From Alphaproteobacteria bacterium (GTDB taxonomy: Bacteria > Pseudomonadota > Alphaproteobacteria > Rhizobiales > Aestuariivirgaceae): DNA of 14,719 bases. The first letter of the stretch is position 1. Every line of letters begins with the position of its first letter. A program made the translations under genes and the position numbers. The stretch lies in NCBI GenBank assembly GCA_020441605.1, contig JAGRLX010000032.1, positions 1-14,719 of the forward strand, given 5' to 3'. Of this stretch, positions 14,607-14,719 are shown one piece after another. The notes under the pieces are model-generated. The model was not told the origin of the DNA. It did no database searches and was given only the letters and a program-made list of their open reading frames with translations.

Positions 14607-14719
14607 ATGACCCTCAGTTTCGCTCCCGAGGTGATCGAGCTATGGCCGCTCGACCGCCTGCGTCCCTATGCCGCCAACGCCAAGATGCATGGCGAAGACC
14701 AGGTCGCGAAGATCGCCGC
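14607..14719 (+). CDS. ParB-domain protein, probable DNA methyltransferase (5' part only)
   Basis: The first 37 residues are visible before the right edge, starting at ATG 14607, 15 bases after the resolvase stop. IELWPLDRLRPYAANAKMHG followed by EDQVAKIAA is the opening of a ParB/Srx-type domain. In phage and island gene sets this opening commonly belongs to N4/N6 DNA methyltransferases with a ParB-like N-terminus. A plain ParB-like nuclease or regulator cannot be excluded from this short stretch. Upstream CAGAGACAC is only a weak ribosome site. Confidence 0.65.
   Translation, partial: MTLSFAPEVIELWPLDRLRPYAANAKMHGEDQVAKIA

Overview
The window reads as DNA from an alphaproteobacterium, probably of the Hyphomicrobiales. 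The grounds are the GC-rich codon use, a crotonyl-CoA carboxylase/reductase homologue of the alphaproteobacterial type, and a replication gene set seen in prophages and islands of that group. It has two unrelated halves. Positions 1-8930 look like ordinary catabolic chromosome. From about 8931 to the right edge lies a denser, more GC-rich, phage- or island-type DNA-processing module, all on the + strand.

Left half. Six genes run leftward with gaps of 21-77 bases or with overlap, so they look like one operon. In transcription order they are: a BadH-like short-chain dehydrogenase (6727-7458), a PaaK-like acyl/aryl-CoA ligase (5327-6694), an ACMSD-type amidohydrolase (4457-5305), an enoyl-CoA hydratase (3670-4467), a dimethylglycine/sarcosine-dehydrogenase-like flavoprotein with a folate-binding GcvT domain (1208-3643), and a crotonyl-CoA carboxylase/reductase homologue cut by the window edge (1-1130). 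Ligase, hydratase, dehydrogenase and enoyl-CoA reductase together suggest breakdown of an organic acid, perhaps cyclic, as its CoA thioester. The flavoprotein suggests that a methyl group, most likely on nitrogen, is removed and passed to tetrahydrofolate. The substrate cannot be named from sequence. About 550 bases separate this operon from a divergent exported alpha/beta hydrolase (8009-8887). That gap holds several inverted repeats that look like operators, a weak possible promoter and one doubtful 87-residue ORF.

Right half. A Cas4/RecB-like PD-(D/E)XK nuclease (9012-9698), a RecD-like SF1 helicase (9695-10966) and a 973-residue Toprim primase-ATPase (10976-13897) are tightly packed. They are followed by a tiny coupled ORF, a RuvC-like resolvase whose C-terminal half is not recognisable (14007-14591), and the start of a ParB-domain protein, probably a DNA methyltransferase (14607 onward). 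No integrase, capsid gene or attachment site is visible.

The most striking signal is in the last 290 bases of the primase gene. The octamer GTGGACGT or its complement occurs 11 times exactly, plus three one-mismatch copies. It occurs in both orientations and all three reading frames, and many copies are spaced about one helical turn apart. The same stretch has an AT-rich patch and a 30-base alternating pyrimidine-purine tract. This looks like an iteron-type array, possibly a replication origin, written over the 3' end of the primase gene.
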